DNA of 64,000 nucleotides from Cytobacillus massiliigabonensis (GCF_900199725.1 NZ_LT904902.1:466659-530658); one strand, 5' to 3'; shown: positions 33,753 through 42,976, counted from the stretch's first letter. Notes: a model not told the origin generated them from the sequence alone. A program made the numbers and translations.

Positions 33753-34272
33753 GGATGTTCACTCCTTTCAATTGCTGAAAAAGACTTATATTATCAATTT
33801 TTATTCGCACCCAAGTTCCTACCTCAATATAATTCGCAAGCGGGTATTCCATCTTTTTATATATAACCCGATGATTGGCCCTTACTTTGCCAATTCTAAG
33901 GTCAAATAAGGGAAAAGTGCGATTCATATTTTTGATATAATATTTTCCGTCCTTCTGTTCAAATATTTCTCCATCGGAAGCGTTTTCTGGCATTCCAATC
34001 GCAAAATCCTCATACATAAGCTCATACTGTTTTATCTTTTTTTCTTTCGTTACAGTATAGCTCTCAACCACATCCGAAAGATGAATAGAATGTGTGTATT
34101 TAATTTTAAAATTCTTTTCCTTAGAAATTGGGATGTAGGCAAGCACTTTCCCAGTATTTTGATATTCAAACACCAATGCTTGCTTAATAGGAATGAAAAA
34201 CCATAGTGCGATGGATATAAAGATGAGGGAGAGCAGGATTTTTATATGTCTGCCCGGCTTTCTGTCTATCAT
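33742..34272 (-). CDS. DUF1850 protein of the TAXI-TRAP operon
   Basis: A 176-residue protein with one N-terminal membrane helix (about residues 10-28) and an extracytoplasmic domain containing IKYTHSIHLSDVVESY, the conserved DUF1850 stretch. DUF1850 genes commonly lie between TAXI binding protein and fused TRAP permease genes, exactly as here; their job is not known. ATG start behind GGTGGGG. Its 3' end overlaps the permease start, so translation is coupled. Confidence 0.83.
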   Translation of the reverse strand: MIDRKPGRHIKILLSLIFISIALWFFIPIKQALVFEYQNTGKVLAYIPISKEKNFKIKYTHSIHLSDVVESYTVTKEKKIKQYELMYEDFAIGMPENASDGEIFEQKDGKYYIKNMNRTFPLFDLRIGKVRANHRVIYKKMEYPLANYIEVGTWVRIKIDNISLFQQLKGVNILEQ

Positions 34273-34326
34273 GTAAACCCCACCTAATAAATTACGTATG
34301 ACACAAAATAAATCTATGAAAGAGAA

Positions 34327-34370
34327 CTTGACCGGTGTAAGAACCTCCTGAGGTTTTACAGCCGGTCAAG
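34327..34370 (-). terminator. Intra-operon stem-loop after the TAXI gene
   Basis: Long, slightly imperfect stem (34327-34348 with 34351-34370) with a very short loop and no strong T run. It probably stabilises the binding-protein mRNA or gives partial termination, so that the binding protein exceeds the permease. Confidence 0.7.
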
Positions 34371-34395
34371 TCTTTATTCGTTAGATTTTGCTAGA

Positions 34396-35403
34396 CTACT
34401 CAGCTTTAATGCCTTTTTCATCATAATATTTCTGAGCTCCAGGGTGAATCTCAATTCCAACACCTTTCACAGCATTTTCTGCTTTGATCAGTTTCCCTTT
34501 TGCATGAGTAACTTTATCTAGGTTTTCAAAGATAGCCTTCGTCACATCATAAACTACATCTTCAGAAAGGTCGTTTGATACAACTAGCATCGCTTGGACA
34601 GCAACAGTTGACACAGCATCTTTTAATTTATAAGTGCCTGCAGGAACTTCATCTTTAATGTAGTAAGGATATTTTTCGATTAACGCATCGATTTTATCCT
34701 GTGCAATAGGAATAATAACGATATCTTCTGTTGCTGATAATCCTTCAACAGCACCTGTTGGTGTTCCAGCTGTTACGAAAGCAGCATCAATCGTACCATC
34801 TTGAATTCCAGCTGTTGATTCATCGAAAGAAAGATCCTGCTTATTAATATCATCAAAAGTCATCCCATGAACTTCAAGAATTTGTTCAGCATTTGGGTTT
34901 GTTCCAGAACCAGGAGCTCCGACCGAAACCTTTTTGCCTTTTAAATCCTCCACAGTTTTAATGCCAGATTTTGCTGTTGTAACAATTTGGATTGTTTCAG
35001 GATACAATGTCCCAATTGCACTTACATTGTCTACTGCTGCTCCTTCAAACATTAGTTTTCCTTCTTTAGCATAAGAAGCAATATCTGTTTGAGAGAAAGC
35101 AATTTCTGCATTTCCGTCTTTTAAAGTGTTCATGTTCTCTGCAGAAGCACCAGATACTTCAGCATTTGTCTGAATGCCAGTTGCATCAGAAATAATTTCT
35201 GCAAATGCTCCTCCGAGTGGATAATATGTACCACCTGTACCACCTGTAACAATACTCATAAACTTTGGCTTATCTGAACCTTTTTTTTCACCATCTCCTG
35301 TGCCCTTTTCACCAGATGTTTCCTCAGAACCCCCACATGCGGCTAGAAACATGGATAGTGCTAACAGTAAAACTGCTGTGAGAAGAAAACTTTTCTTTTT
35401 CAT
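34396..35403 (-). CDS. TAXI family TRAP transporter solute-binding lipoprotein
   Basis: A 335-residue binding protein. Its lipoprotein signal peptide (MKKKSFLLTAVLLLAL, lipobox LAAC) is followed by a Gly/Lys-rich linker. The TAXI domain begins FMSIVTGGTGGTYYPLGGAFAEI, the family signature, and includes VSVGAPGSGTNPNAEQILE. The ATG at 35403 is used because GGGGG is seven bases upstream and the signal peptide begins there; the open frame extends 24 codons further without support. It heads the TAXI-DUF1850-permease operon. The 300 bases upstream show no recognised regulatory RNA. Confidence 0.93.
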   Translation of the reverse strand: MKKKSFLLTAVLLLALSMFLAACGGSEETSGEKGTGDGEKKGSDKPKFMSIVTGGTGGTYYPLGGAFAEIISDATGIQTNAEVSGASAENMNTLKDGNAEIAFSQTDIASYAKEGKLMFEGAAVDNVSAIGTLYPETIQIVTTAKSGIKTVEDLKGKKVSVGAPGSGTNPNAEQILEVHGMTFDDINKQDLSFDESTAGIQDGTIDAAFVTAGTPTGAVEGLSATEDIVIIPIAQDKIDALIEKYPYYIKDEVPAGTYKLKDAVSTVAVQAMLVVSNDLSEDVVYDVTKAIFENLDKVTHAKGKLIKAENAVKGVGIEIHPGAQKYYDEKGIKAE

Positions 35404-35800
35404 ACTTTTGCCCCCTTTGATAGTTTTACAGATTCTCAGTCTATATATTAACATAAAAATTATCTTAATTGTCAATAAATACTCAATTCACCAATTAATC
35501 TGTATAACAGAATATTGTGTATTATCTGGTTTTTCTCACCTTTTTCCGCTCTTGCTATGCAATGAATATGCAAAAAACTTGCAGTAATAATTTTTTTATT
35601 TTTCTCGTACCTCAGTTAAAAATTATTAATTTTCCAAGCATGTTTTCTTAAAATATATCCATATTATAACAGACTTGTTTCTTTCTGGTCGTTAAATACA
35701 AAAATCACTCATTTTTAGAATCTAAAAAAAGCATTTCCACTTATATTATGTTAAAATATCATGCAAAAGCTTTACATATCATCAAATGGAGGAATCATCA

Positions 35801-36526
35801 ATGGAAAATTCTAAAGGATCAATCAGAGATCTAACAATTTCAAGTAAAGAGTTAGGGGAAGATGTTGAGCTGCTTGTTTACTTGCCAGCTACTTTCACTC
35901 CTTTATATAAGTACTCAATTTTAATTGCTCCAGATGGCAAGGATTATTTTCAACTGGGAAGAATTGCCCGTACAGCTGATGAATTATTAAAAAATAGAGA
36001 AATTGAAAATATCATTATTGTGGGCATCCCTTACAAAGATGTGGAGGACCGCTGGAAAAAATATCACCCTAACGGGGAACAGAACAAAGCATTTATACGC
36101 TTCTTAGCTCATGAGCTTGTGCCATATTTAGATCAGGAATTCCCTACGTATCAAATGGGAATGGGCCGTGCATTAATTGGTGATTCCCTTGCAGCAACTG
36201 TGTCATTAATGGCTGCATTAGAATACCCGCATACATTTGGAAAAGTGATGCTTCAATCACCAATGGTTGATGAGAACGTCGTGAATGCGGTTAAAGAAGT
36301 AACTCAGCCGCATTTAACTAGTATTTATCATGTCATTGGGAAGAAAGAAACAGCTGTTCAAACGACAAAAAAAGAAGAAAAAGATTTCCTTACACCAAAT
36401 AGAGAGCTTTCTAAACTGTTTACTGAAAAAGGCTTTCCATACTTCTACGATGAATTTGACGGTGACCATACATGGACATACTGGCAGCCTGATTTAAAAC
36501 GTGCATTAATGAAAATGTTTTCTTAA
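35801..36526 (+). CDS. yjcH: Esterase-like alpha/beta hydrolase YjcH
   Basis: A 241-residue protein of the enterochelin esterase-like (esterase D type) group and the ortholog of B. subtilis YjcH by order with yjcG and yjcF. The nucleophile elbow is ALIGDSLAATVS (G-D-S-L rather than the usual GxSxG pattern), with a C-terminal FDGDHTWTYW supplying the histidine. The ATG at 35801 is eight bases after GGAGG; an in-frame ATG five codons earlier overlaps it. A terminator follows. The natural substrate is unknown. Confidence 0.85.
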   Translation: MENSKGSIRDLTISSKELGEDVELLVYLPATFTPLYKYSILIAPDGKDYFQLGRIARTADELLKNREIENIIIVGIPYKDVEDRWKKYHPNGEQNKAFIRFLAHELVPYLDQEFPTYQMGMGRALIGDSLAATVSLMAALEYPHTFGKVMLQSPMVDENVVNAVKEVTQPHLTSIYHVIGKKETAVQTTKKEEKDFLTPNRELSKLFTEKGFPYFYDEFDGDHTWTYWQPDLKRALMKMFS

Positions 36527-36567
36527 AATAGTAGTTAAGCCAGTATAGTATGAGATTTTTAAGATAG

Positions 36568-36605
36568 AGCGGAGCCTCGCATATAGGCGTGCTTCGCTTT
36601 TTTTC
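36568..36605 (+). terminator. Terminator of yjcH
   Basis: Stem 36568-36575 with 36591-36598 plus a shorter inner stem, followed by a T run. Confidence 0.85.
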
Positions 36606-36765
36606 TATACTTTTTAAGATGATCCGGTCACACTTTCTTGAAAATTATGCATTCTGCATACTTTATATTTGGAAAATTTGTTATAATAGGCATATACAAT
36701 CTTTTCTTATTGGTTTTTGGTGCCCAATCATATGAAGTTTATTAATCTATTCAGGAGGTTATGTT

Positions 36766-37278
36766 ATGAAAGTAGGTATTGTTATATTCCCCTCAAAAAA
36801 ATTGCAAGACCAAGCCAATTCATTCCGTAAGCGGTATGACCCAAATTATTCTTTAATTCCTCCTCATTTAACTCTCAAACCAAGTTTTCACGCTTCCGAG
36901 GATCAAATTGAGCAGTTAACCGTCATTTTAGATGAGATTTCTAATCGTTTTGAGCCTTTTCAAATTAAAACCACTAAGTTTAGTTCCTTCAAACCTGTGA
37001 ATAATGTTATTTATTTTAAAATTGAGGCATCAGAGGAGCTAGAAGAACTGCAAAAAGTAATCAATGAGAAAATAACTGCGGATATGCCTGAGTATGCCTT
37101 TGTCCCTCATATTACAATTGGGCAGCAATTATCCAATGATGAGCATTCAGATGTTTACGGCTCATTACGAATGAACCAATTTAATTATGAAGAAACTGTC
37201 GATCGTTTCCACCTGTTGTATCAGCTTGAAAATGGCTCATGGACAGTTTATGAAACATTTCGGCTTGGAAAGGAATAA
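36766..37278 (+). CDS. yjcG: 2H phosphoesterase superfamily protein YjcG
   Basis: A 170-residue protein with the paired H-x-T-like motifs of the 2'-5' RNA ligase / 2H phosphoesterase fold: [11 protein letters not shown] near residue 33 and [10 protein letters not shown] near residue 115. B. subtilis YjcG has this fold and length. ATG start behind CAGGAGG. It is followed after six bases by yjcF, so they form an operon. The substrate of this subgroup is not known; cyclic phosphodiesters of RNA or nucleotides are the general expectation. Confidence 0.88.
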   Translation: MKVGIVIFPSKKLQDQANSFRKRYDPNYSLIPPHLTLKPSFHASEDQIEQLTVILDEISNRFEPFQIKTTKFSSFKPVNNVIYFKIEASEELEELQKVINEKITADMPEYAFVPHITIGQQLSNDEHSDVYGSLRMNQFNYEETVDRFHLLYQLENGSWTVYETFRLGKE

Positions 37279-37284
37279 TGAATT

Positions 37285-37707
37285 GTGGAAGTAAAAATAG
37301 TATCAAATGACAATCAATTGCAAGAGGCATTTTCTATTCGGAAAAAGGTCTTTGTTGAAGAACAGCATGTACCGGTAGAAGAAGAAATCGATCAATATGA
37401 AGATGAGGCAGTACATTTTCTTCTATATGATCAAGACCTTCCAATCGGTGCTGGCAGATTTCGGTCAGTGGATGGAATTGGAAAGGTAGAAAGAATTTGC
37501 GTTTTGGAAAATCATCGTAAAACAGGATCAGGAAAAGCTATCATGGATAAAATAGAGGAATACGGGAAAAGGGAGGGCTTTAATAAATTGAAGCTAAATG
37601 CACAAACTCATGCCATTCCCTTTTATAGCAAACTTGGCTATGAAATTATCTCTGAAGAATTTTTAGATGCCGGAATTCCACATCGTACAATGAGTAAACA
37701 AATTTAA
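37285..37707 (+). CDS. yjcF: GNAT family N-acetyltransferase YjcF
   Basis: A 140-residue acetyltransferase similar to ElaA/YjcF proteins. The early FSIRKKVFVEEQHVPVEEEID is a subgroup signature, the acetyl-CoA loop is ENHRKTGSGKAIMD, and KLNAQTHAIPFYSKLGYEI follows. Start GTG, shortly after yjcG, with AAAGGA upstream. A terminator follows at 37706. The substrate is unknown. Confidence 0.88.
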   Translation: MEVKIVSNDNQLQEAFSIRKKVFVEEQHVPVEEEIDQYEDEAVHFLLYDQDLPIGAGRFRSVDGIGKVERICVLENHRKTGSGKAIMDKIEEYGKREGFNKLKLNAQTHAIPFYSKLGYEIISEEFLDAGIPHRTMSKQI

Positions 37708-37738
37708 AAAACTTCTGTCCAATGGACAGAAGTTTTTT
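37706..37738. terminator. Shared terminator between yjcF and the 95-residue gene
   Basis: Perfect 15-bp stem (37706-37720 with 37724-37738), three-base loop, with A and T runs at the ends so that it works on both strands. Confidence 0.92.
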
Positions 37739-37754
37739 CATTTAAGAAAGTATT

Positions 37755-38042
37755 TTAAACAGACTCATTATAAAAAATACCCTTTCCAGTAAGCTGACTT
37801 TGCAGTTTTTCTATTCGTTCTTTCATGAGCAAACTTTTTGAAGGAATCTGATCAGGAACCATTTTTGACCTTTTTATAGGAAAAATCTCTTCATTTAATG
37901 TCGGGTGATCATTTTCTCGAGGATTTGTTGAGGGTTTTATTCTATTGATAGGTACAAAACGATAAGGATCATATCCTTTACTAATTACTCTCTCAGCATA
38001 CTGACTATATTGATAGTTTGTAACAGGTGCGATGTAACCCAT
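37755..38042 (-). CDS. Hypothetical protein between yjcF and yjcD
   Basis: A 95-residue soluble, basic and proline-containing protein I do not recognise. It begins MGYIAPVTNYQYSQYAERV and ends with a short helical stretch (SLLMKERIEKLQSQL). ATG start behind a good site (GGGAGG) and the shared terminator downstream indicate a real gene. It is divergent from yjcD. Small proteins of this kind with a YxxR-rich N-terminus occur widely in Bacillaceae, but their function is unknown to me. Confidence 0.7.
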   Translation of the reverse strand: MGYIAPVTNYQYSQYAERVISKGYDPYRFVPINRIKPSTNPRENDHPTLNEEIFPIKRSKMVPDQIPSKSLLMKERIEKLQSQLTGKGIFYNESV

Positions 38043-38174
38043 TAAATATCCCTCCCATTATATAGACATACGAATCAATCGTTGATTTTATGTTCCCTTT
38101 TACGAATGACTTTAATTTTGTTATGATAAGGATTGTCTTTATTGAGCTAAAACGGTTGAAAAAGAGGAAATAAA

Positions 38175-40481
38175 ATGAAAACAGCCATGTTAAATAATAA
38201 TTTAATAAATATTAATAGAGTAAGCAGAGGCATGTTTCAGTCCCTGTATGATGAGGGAAAAAAGGGACACTTGCAATGCCCGGTTTGCAAAGAAAAAGTT
38301 CGATTTTATATAGGCATTAATCAGGAGCCTCATTTCTATCATATTCATCACCTTAATTATTCGTGCGAAGATGTAGATGATTCTCCTGCTATGCCCCAAG
38401 AAAGAGTAGAGTACGAGGAGCGGAATGGATTTAGAATTCCTGTATCCCGCACCATTGTATCCACTCTAGAGCCAGAAAATATCATTAAAAAAGCTCAGCC
38501 TGTGAAAAAGATTCCTCCCTTTATCCCAGAAAGTATGAGTAAGTACAATTACTCCTTCCAATATTTAGATACATTAGCTAGATCCGGGGTCATTCTTGAT
38601 AGCGAGCAAGCTGATGCTGTGTCCCGTACAGAAGGCCCTCTTCTCGTTCTAGCTGGTGCTGGAAGTGGAAAAACAAGGGTTTTAACAACGCGGACAGCTT
38701 TCATGATTCAAGAAAAAAATATTGATCCAAAATCCATTATGCTCGTTACTTTTACAGCAAAGGCTGCTGCAGAAATGAAAGATAGGCTTTCCAGTTATCC
38801 AAATATGGAGAACATGCAAATCCGGCAAATCGTTTCCGGGACTTTTCATAGTCTTTTTTATCGGATCCTATCCTTTCACGCTCCAGAGAAGTGGTCCTTT
38901 AATAAATTATTAAGCAAAGGCTGGCAGCGTGAGCAAATGATTAAGCAAGCTGGAAGAGAATTAAATTTAGATGAAAAGGAATTTGCTTATGACCTTGCTC
39001 TTCAGCAAATTGGCTTTTGGAAGAATACGCTTGTATCTCCTGAAAAGGTTAGACCAGTATCATCCTGGGACGAAAGTGTTGCTAATCTGTATAAGAAGTA
39101 TGAACAAGCAAAGGAAGAAGAAGGTTTATTCGATTTCGATGATATGCTGATCGGGTGTTATGACCTTTTTTCACACAACCCTGCTATTCTCGAAAACTAT
39201 CAAAATCGTTTTCAGTACTTCTTAATTGATGAGTTTCAAGATATTAACAAGGTTCAGTATGAGCTGATAAAGATGTTATCGGCTAAGTCAAAAAATGTTT
39301 GTGCTGTAGGAGATGATGATCAATCTATCTATGCATTTCGAGGCAGTGACCCCGAATACCTGCTAGATTTTGAAAAAGATTTTCCTGGGGCAGAAGTTGT
39401 TGCTTTAAAACAAAATTATCGGTCCACTCACGAAATTGTTTCCACAGCTAATCAAGTGATTGTACAAAATAAGAAAAGACGGTCAAAAAAAATGAAAGCT
39501 CAATATACTGGAGAGAATGCACCTTATTTGTTCTATCCCTTTGATGAGGAAGAAGAAGCAACATCCATAGTAACTGATATTCAGGAGAAAATTGAGGAAG
39601 GCTTTGAACCAAAAGATTTTGCTGTCTTGTTTCGGACAAACACTGGCAGCCGTGCGGTATTTGAACGGCTTGCCAACTCCAGCCTCCCTTTCCGAATTGA
39701 TCAGGATGCAGAATCCTTCTATGACCGTTTTATTGTGAGAAGCATGCTTTCCTTTTTGCAATTGGCATTAAATGAAGATGATAAAGGAGCAATGAAAAAT
39801 ATTCTTCCGGCTCTATTTATGAAGCAAACAGTTATTAAAGATTTGATGGCTGAAAGCATTTTAAATGATTGCACTCTTCTTGAATGTTTAAAACATGTAA
39901 AAACAGGCTTTGCTTTTCAAGAAAGTAAATTAAAAAAAGTGATCCCTGTTATTCGTTCAATTGCACATCTTGCCCCTGTTCAAGCGATTGAGAAAATCGA
40001 GAAAGAACTTGGCTTTCAAGATTTCGTCAAAAAACGCGGCAATGAAGGAAATAAAATAGAAAAGGGCTCTGATGACGTTAAAGATTTGAAGGTAGCAGCG
40101 AAAAGCTTTACAGGCCTTCGAGATTTTTTAGAACATACAGAGCATATGAGAGCCATGAACAAGGAAATTAAACAGTTAAGCAAGAAAAATCAAAACGCAA
40201 TTACATTAAGTACGATACATCGTGCAAAAGGGCTGGAATATAAAGTCATTTATATTGTCGGTGCTGTTGATGGCAGCCTGCCGCATGACCATGCCTTAGA
40301 AGCTTATAGAAATGGAGATTTTGCCCCGATTGAGGAAGAACGCCGTCTGATGTATGTTGCCATCACACGAGCAATGGCTCACCTGTACATTTCAGTTCCA
40401 GAAAAAAGCCGTGGAAGGAAAGCCTATCCATCTAGATTCCTGGCACCTTTAATACGTGAAAAAACAACAAAAGGTATATAA
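38175..40481 (+). CDS. yjcD: UvrD/PcrA-like superfamily 1 helicase YjcD with N-terminal zinc finger
   Basis: A 768-residue ATP-dependent DNA helicase and B. subtilis YjcD ortholog by order. Motifs: Q/I (SRTEGPLLVLAGAGSGKTRVL), Ia (LVTFTAKAAAEMKDRL), II (LIDEFQDINKVQYE), III (GDDDQSIYAFRGS), IV (LKQNYRS), V (STIHRAKGLEYKVIYIVG) and VI (ERRLMYVAITRA). Before the helicase core lies about 140 residues with C35-x2-C38-x14-H53-x2-H56 and C64. This spacing closely matches the N-terminus of CoiA in the same window, suggesting a common zinc-binding module. ATG start behind AGAGG. Role unknown; DNA repair or recombination is likely. Confidence 0.9.
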   Translation: MKTAMLNNNLININRVSRGMFQSLYDEGKKGHLQCPVCKEKVRFYIGINQEPHFYHIHHLNYSCEDVDDSPAMPQERVEYEERNGFRIPVSRTIVSTLEPENIIKKAQPVKKIPPFIPESMSKYNYSFQYLDTLARSGVILDSEQADAVSRTEGPLLVLAGAGSGKTRVLTTRTAFMIQEKNIDPKSIMLVTFTAKAAAEMKDRLSSYPNMENMQIRQIVSGTFHSLFYRILSFHAPEKWSFNKLLSKGWQREQMIKQAGRELNLDEKEFAYDLALQQIGFWKNTLVSPEKVRPVSSWDESVANLYKKYEQAKEEEGLFDFDDMLIGCYDLFSHNPAILENYQNRFQYFLIDEFQDINKVQYELIKMLSAKSKNVCAVGDDDQSIYAFRGSDPEYLLDFEKDFPGAEVVALKQNYRSTHEIVSTANQVIVQNKKRRSKKMKAQYTGENAPYLFYPFDEEEEATSIVTDIQEKIEEGFEPKDFAVLFRTNTGSRAVFERLANSSLPFRIDQDAESFYDRFIVRSMLSFLQLALNEDDKGAMKNILPALFMKQTVIKDLMAESILNDCTLLECLKHVKTGFAFQESKLKKVIPVIRSIAHLAPVQAIEKIEKELGFQDFVKKRGNEGNKIEKGSDDVKDLKVAAKSFTGLRDFLEHTEHMRAMNKEIKQLSKKNQNAITLSTIHRAKGLEYKVIYIVGAVDGSLPHDHALEAYRNGDFAPIEEERRLMYVAITRAMAHLYISVPEKSRGRKAYPSRFLAPLIREKTTKGI

Positions 40482-40482
40482 T

Positions 40483-40512
40483 AAAAATGGACCTGGTATT
40501 TTCTCCAGGTCC
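40483..40512. terminator. Shared terminator between yjcD and spoVIF
   Basis: Perfect 8-bp stem (40489-40496 with 40505-40512) with an A run on the yjcD side. It is positioned between two convergent genes. Confidence 0.75.
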
Positions 40513-40518
40513 TTACAG

Positions 40519-40773
40519 TTACTTTTTATTAATCATTTTTGAAATTGTACTGAAATCAAGCTGCTTACCCTCAGTTACAATTGATTTTACAATTTTATCT
40601 TCTGTTTCTTTAGAAACTGGTTTATTGGCAATTTGTGAAACTCTTCTAATTACGCCTCTTACCGTTTTTTCATCCTTAAAATTAGCACTTTGCAGTGAAT
40701 TGGCTAATTCAAATACATCATTCATATTGACGCCTGTTTTCTTTTCCAGGTTTTTAAAGAAGTTATTATCCAT
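40519..40773 (-). CDS. spoVIF: Stage VI sporulation protein F
   Basis: An 84-residue acidic/basic helical protein that matches SpoVIF (YjcC), needed in B. subtilis for proper spore coat assembly late in sporulation. The N-terminus MDNNFFKNLEKKTGVNMNDV and the RGVIRRVSQIANKPVSKETEDKI-type middle are characteristic of the family. Its position next to yjcD and yjcZ agrees with the B. subtilis order. It is probably expressed in the mother cell; no sigma K box was confirmed by eye. Confidence 0.88.
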   Translation of the reverse strand: MDNNFFKNLEKKTGVNMNDVFELANSLQSANFKDEKTVRGVIRRVSQIANKPVSKETEDKIVKSIVTEGKQLDFSTISKMINKK

Positions 40774-40885
40774 GTAAAGATCACGCCCCTTTTCGTAAGC
40801 TACTTTATATAGTATGAAGGAGCGTGAAAAATGTGAGAGGCAACTTTCGATTAATGCATTCAGATGCCAGTTCTTTTACGTCCTA

Positions 40886-41023
40886 TTAATTATAGAAGCT
40901 CGCACCAACTATAATTAGTAGAATAAACAATACAACAACAAGCACAAATGTAGATCCTGCGTAACCACCGCCGCCGTAGCCGTAACCGCCGTAGCCTCCG
41001 CATCCTCCAAAGCCAAAGCCCAT
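40886..41023 (-). CDS. yjcZ: YjcZ family sporulation small membrane protein
   Basis: A 45-residue protein: a Gly/Tyr-rich N-terminus ([20 protein letters not shown]) followed by a single hydrophobic helix ([20 protein letters not shown]). This is the exact design of the YjcZ family, short proteins made during sporulation and found in multiple copies in Bacillaceae. ATG start with GAGGTG about nine bases upstream. It lies between spoVIF and the extra spoVA operon. Function is unknown; a location in a spore membrane is likely. Confidence 0.9.
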   Translation of the reverse strand: MGFGFGGCGGYGGYGYGGGGYAGSTFVLVVVLFILLIIVGASFYN

Positions 41024-41111
41024 ATTACCTATCACCTCACTTTTTCAATTCTTTACAACATATGTAAAATAACGAAAAGGTGTATAGGCAAGCCCCTAAA
41101 TATCATATACT

Positions 41112-41468
41112 TTATCCCTTTGGCTTAAAGATGAGTGCCCCAATAAATCCGAAAACAATCGCAGCCGATATACCTGAGCTTGTCACTTCAAACATTCCAG
41201 ATAAGACGCCAACTAGCCCATGCTTTTCTGCTTCAGACATCGCTCCATGAACAAGAGAGTTACCAAAACTTGTTATTGGAATCGTTGCCCCAGCACCTGC
41301 AAAATCAATCAGCGGCTCATATAATCCAACTCCATCTAAAACTGCACCAATCACAACAAGTAAACTTAAAGTATGCCCTGGAGTTAGCTTTGCCACATCA
41401 AATAATAATTGACCAATAACACAAAAAAGCCCGCCGACAACGAATGCCCAAAAGAACATTGCAATCAT
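41112..41468 (-). CDS. spoVAE: SpoVAE-like (SpoVAEb) DPA channel protein
   Basis: A 118-residue membrane protein with three or four helices, homologous to SpoVAC over its length (compare [13 protein letters not shown] with the SpoVAC segment AFWVGGLICTIGQ). It keeps [27 protein letters not shown], typical of SpoVAE(b). In spores the SpoVA proteins move dipicolinic acid with calcium across the inner membrane. ATG start behind AAGGAG. It is the last gene of a lipoprotein-spoVAC-spoVAD-spoVAE operon. Confidence 0.92.
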   Translation of the reverse strand: MIAMFFWAFVVGGLFCVIGQLLFDVAKLTPGHTLSLLVVIGAVLDGVGLYEPLIDFAGAGATIPITSFGNSLVHGAMSEAEKHGLVGVLSGMFEVTSSGISAAIVFGFIGALIFKPKG

Positions 41469-41483
41469 GAATCTCTCTCCTTC

Positions 41484-42497
41484 TTATTCCATCTCAATTG
41501 AAACCGCATGTGCGATGCAAGGGATGGTTTCGTTTTGCTGAAAAGTTAATGGGGATAGAAGTGCACCTGTTGCAACAACAAGTATTTTTTTATATATCCC
41601 CTGCCTCATTTGATTTAGTAAATGACCATAAAGAACAGTTGCTGAACATCCTGCACCGCTTCCTCCCGCATTGACAGGCTGATCTTCTTGATAAATCAGC
41701 AGTCCACAATCCTGAAATCTATCCCTTTCAATTTTCAAACCGGCATTTGTTAATAATTCATAGGTAGTATTTTGCCCAATTTCTCCTAAATCCCCAGTAA
41801 CAATAAGATCATAATAAGAAGGATCGATCTGCAAATCCTTAAAATGAGCCGTTATCGTATCAGCAGCCGCTGGAGCCATGGCGCCCCCCATATTAAACGG
41901 ATCAGTCAAACCCATATCTACAACTTTTCCAATTGTCGCTGTTGTTGTAACAGGCAATTTTTTTGCCCCATCATTTTCTGATAATATTGCCATACCTGCA
42001 CCAGTTATGGTCCATTGTGCTGTCGGCGGCTTTTGCCCGCCATATTCAGTTGGATATCTGAATTGTTTTTCAACAGCCGCATTATGGCTTGAAGCACCAG
42101 TTAAAATATGTTTAGCACCTTGATAATTAATCATAAACGAACCTAAAGCAAGTCCTTCCATTGATGTTGAACAGGCACCGAATATACCGAAATATGGGAT
42201 TTGATTTGTTCGTGCACTCATACTTGACGGCGTAATTTGATTAATTAAGTCTCCTGCAATAAAGAAATGGATATCTTCTTCTTGCAAGTTTGCTCTTTGA
42301 AGCGCTATTTGACTAGCTTCCTCAATTAAAACACGGTGAGCTTTTTCATAAGAATCCTGCCCCATCCATAAATCATCATGGAGAATATCAAAATCACTGG
42401 CAAGCTTCCCATTCGCTTCAAATGGACCGCCAGAAACTCCCGTTGCTGTGATCATTGGGCGATTTTTAAAGATCCAGGATTGTTTCCCTTTCAGCAT
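41484..42497 (-). CDS. spoVAD: Stage V sporulation protein AD
   Basis: A 337-residue thiolase-fold protein that binds dipicolinic acid and contributes to its uptake into the developing spore. The KQSWIFKNRPMITATGVSGGPFEANG start, FGACSTSMEGLALGS and NAGGSGAGCSATVLYGHLL are family marks. The ATG at 42497 overlaps the spoVAC stop (TAATG) and has a G-rich site just upstream; an in-frame ATG five codons earlier is less likely. Translation is thus coupled to spoVAC. Confidence 0.93.
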   Translation of the reverse strand: MLKGKQSWIFKNRPMITATGVSGGPFEANGKLASDFDILHDDLWMGQDSYEKAHRVLIEEASQIALQRANLQEEDIHFFIAGDLINQITPSSMSARTNQIPYFGIFGACSTSMEGLALGSFMINYQGAKHILTGASSHNAAVEKQFRYPTEYGGQKPPTAQWTITGAGMAILSENDGAKKLPVTTTATIGKVVDMGLTDPFNMGGAMAPAAADTITAHFKDLQIDPSYYDLIVTGDLGEIGQNTTYELLTNAGLKIERDRFQDCGLLIYQEDQPVNAGGSGAGCSATVLYGHLLNQMRQGIYKKILVVATGALLSPLTFQQNETIPCIAHAVSIEME

Positions 42498-42976
42498 TAT
42501 AAAACCCCCCATTGGATTAAAATTGTTTTAACAAGTGCAACGACAAATGCTGAAAAAACACCAAATAGAATAACGGAACCAGCAAGTTTAAACATATTCC
42601 CTCCCACACCAAGCACAAACCCTTCTGTCCGATGCTCAATGGCAGCTGAAATGACGGCATTTCCAAAGCCTGTAACCGGTACAGCACTTCCTGCTCCTGC
42701 ATATTGTCCGAGATGATCATACACGCCAAACCCAGTCAGGAGCATAGAGAAAAACACCATTGTCGCCACTGTTGGGTTCCCAGCTGTTTGTTCTGTAAAG
42801 TTAAAGAAATAGATATAGAAGTATGTAACTGCTTGGCCAATTGTACAAATTAATCCGCCGACCCAAAACGCCCGCAGGCAATTTTTTAAGATTGGTCTTT
42901 TTAATTCATGCTTTTGCTGAAGACCTTGATATTTTTGCTGAGCAGGAGTCATATTTTTCTTTTTTTTATCTGCCAT
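42497..42976 (-). CDS. spoVAC: Stage V sporulation protein AC
   Basis: A 159-residue membrane protein with four or five helices, preceded by a charged N-terminus (KKKKNMTPAQQKYQGLQQKH). SpoVAC of B. subtilis behaves as a mechanosensitive channel in the spore inner membrane and takes part in DPA movement. GAGSAVPVTGFGNAVISAAIEHRTEG is the family core. The ATG at 42976 is used, eight bases from AGGGAG; an in-frame TTG two codons earlier is possible. Its stop overlaps the spoVAD start. Confidence 0.92.
   Translation of the reverse strand: MADKKKKNMTPAQQKYQGLQQKHELKRPILKNCLRAFWVGGLICTIGQAVTYFYIYFFNFTEQTAGNPTVATMVFFSMLLTGFGVYDHLGQYAGAGSAVPVTGFGNAVISAAIEHRTEGFVLGVGGNMFKLAGSVILFGVFSAFVVALVKTILIQWGVL

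Noticed and set aside
35476-35800. Gene or riboswitch in the 325-base gap between the TAXI gene and yjcH
   Set aside because: Only AT-rich promoter-like sequence and a weak hairpin; no open frame with a ribosome binding site and no known RNA motif.
40824-40889. Plus-strand 22-codon open frame starting GTG
   Set aside because: The start is only a base from the AGGAG-like sequence and the frame runs into the yjcZ stop; no terminator or conservation signal.
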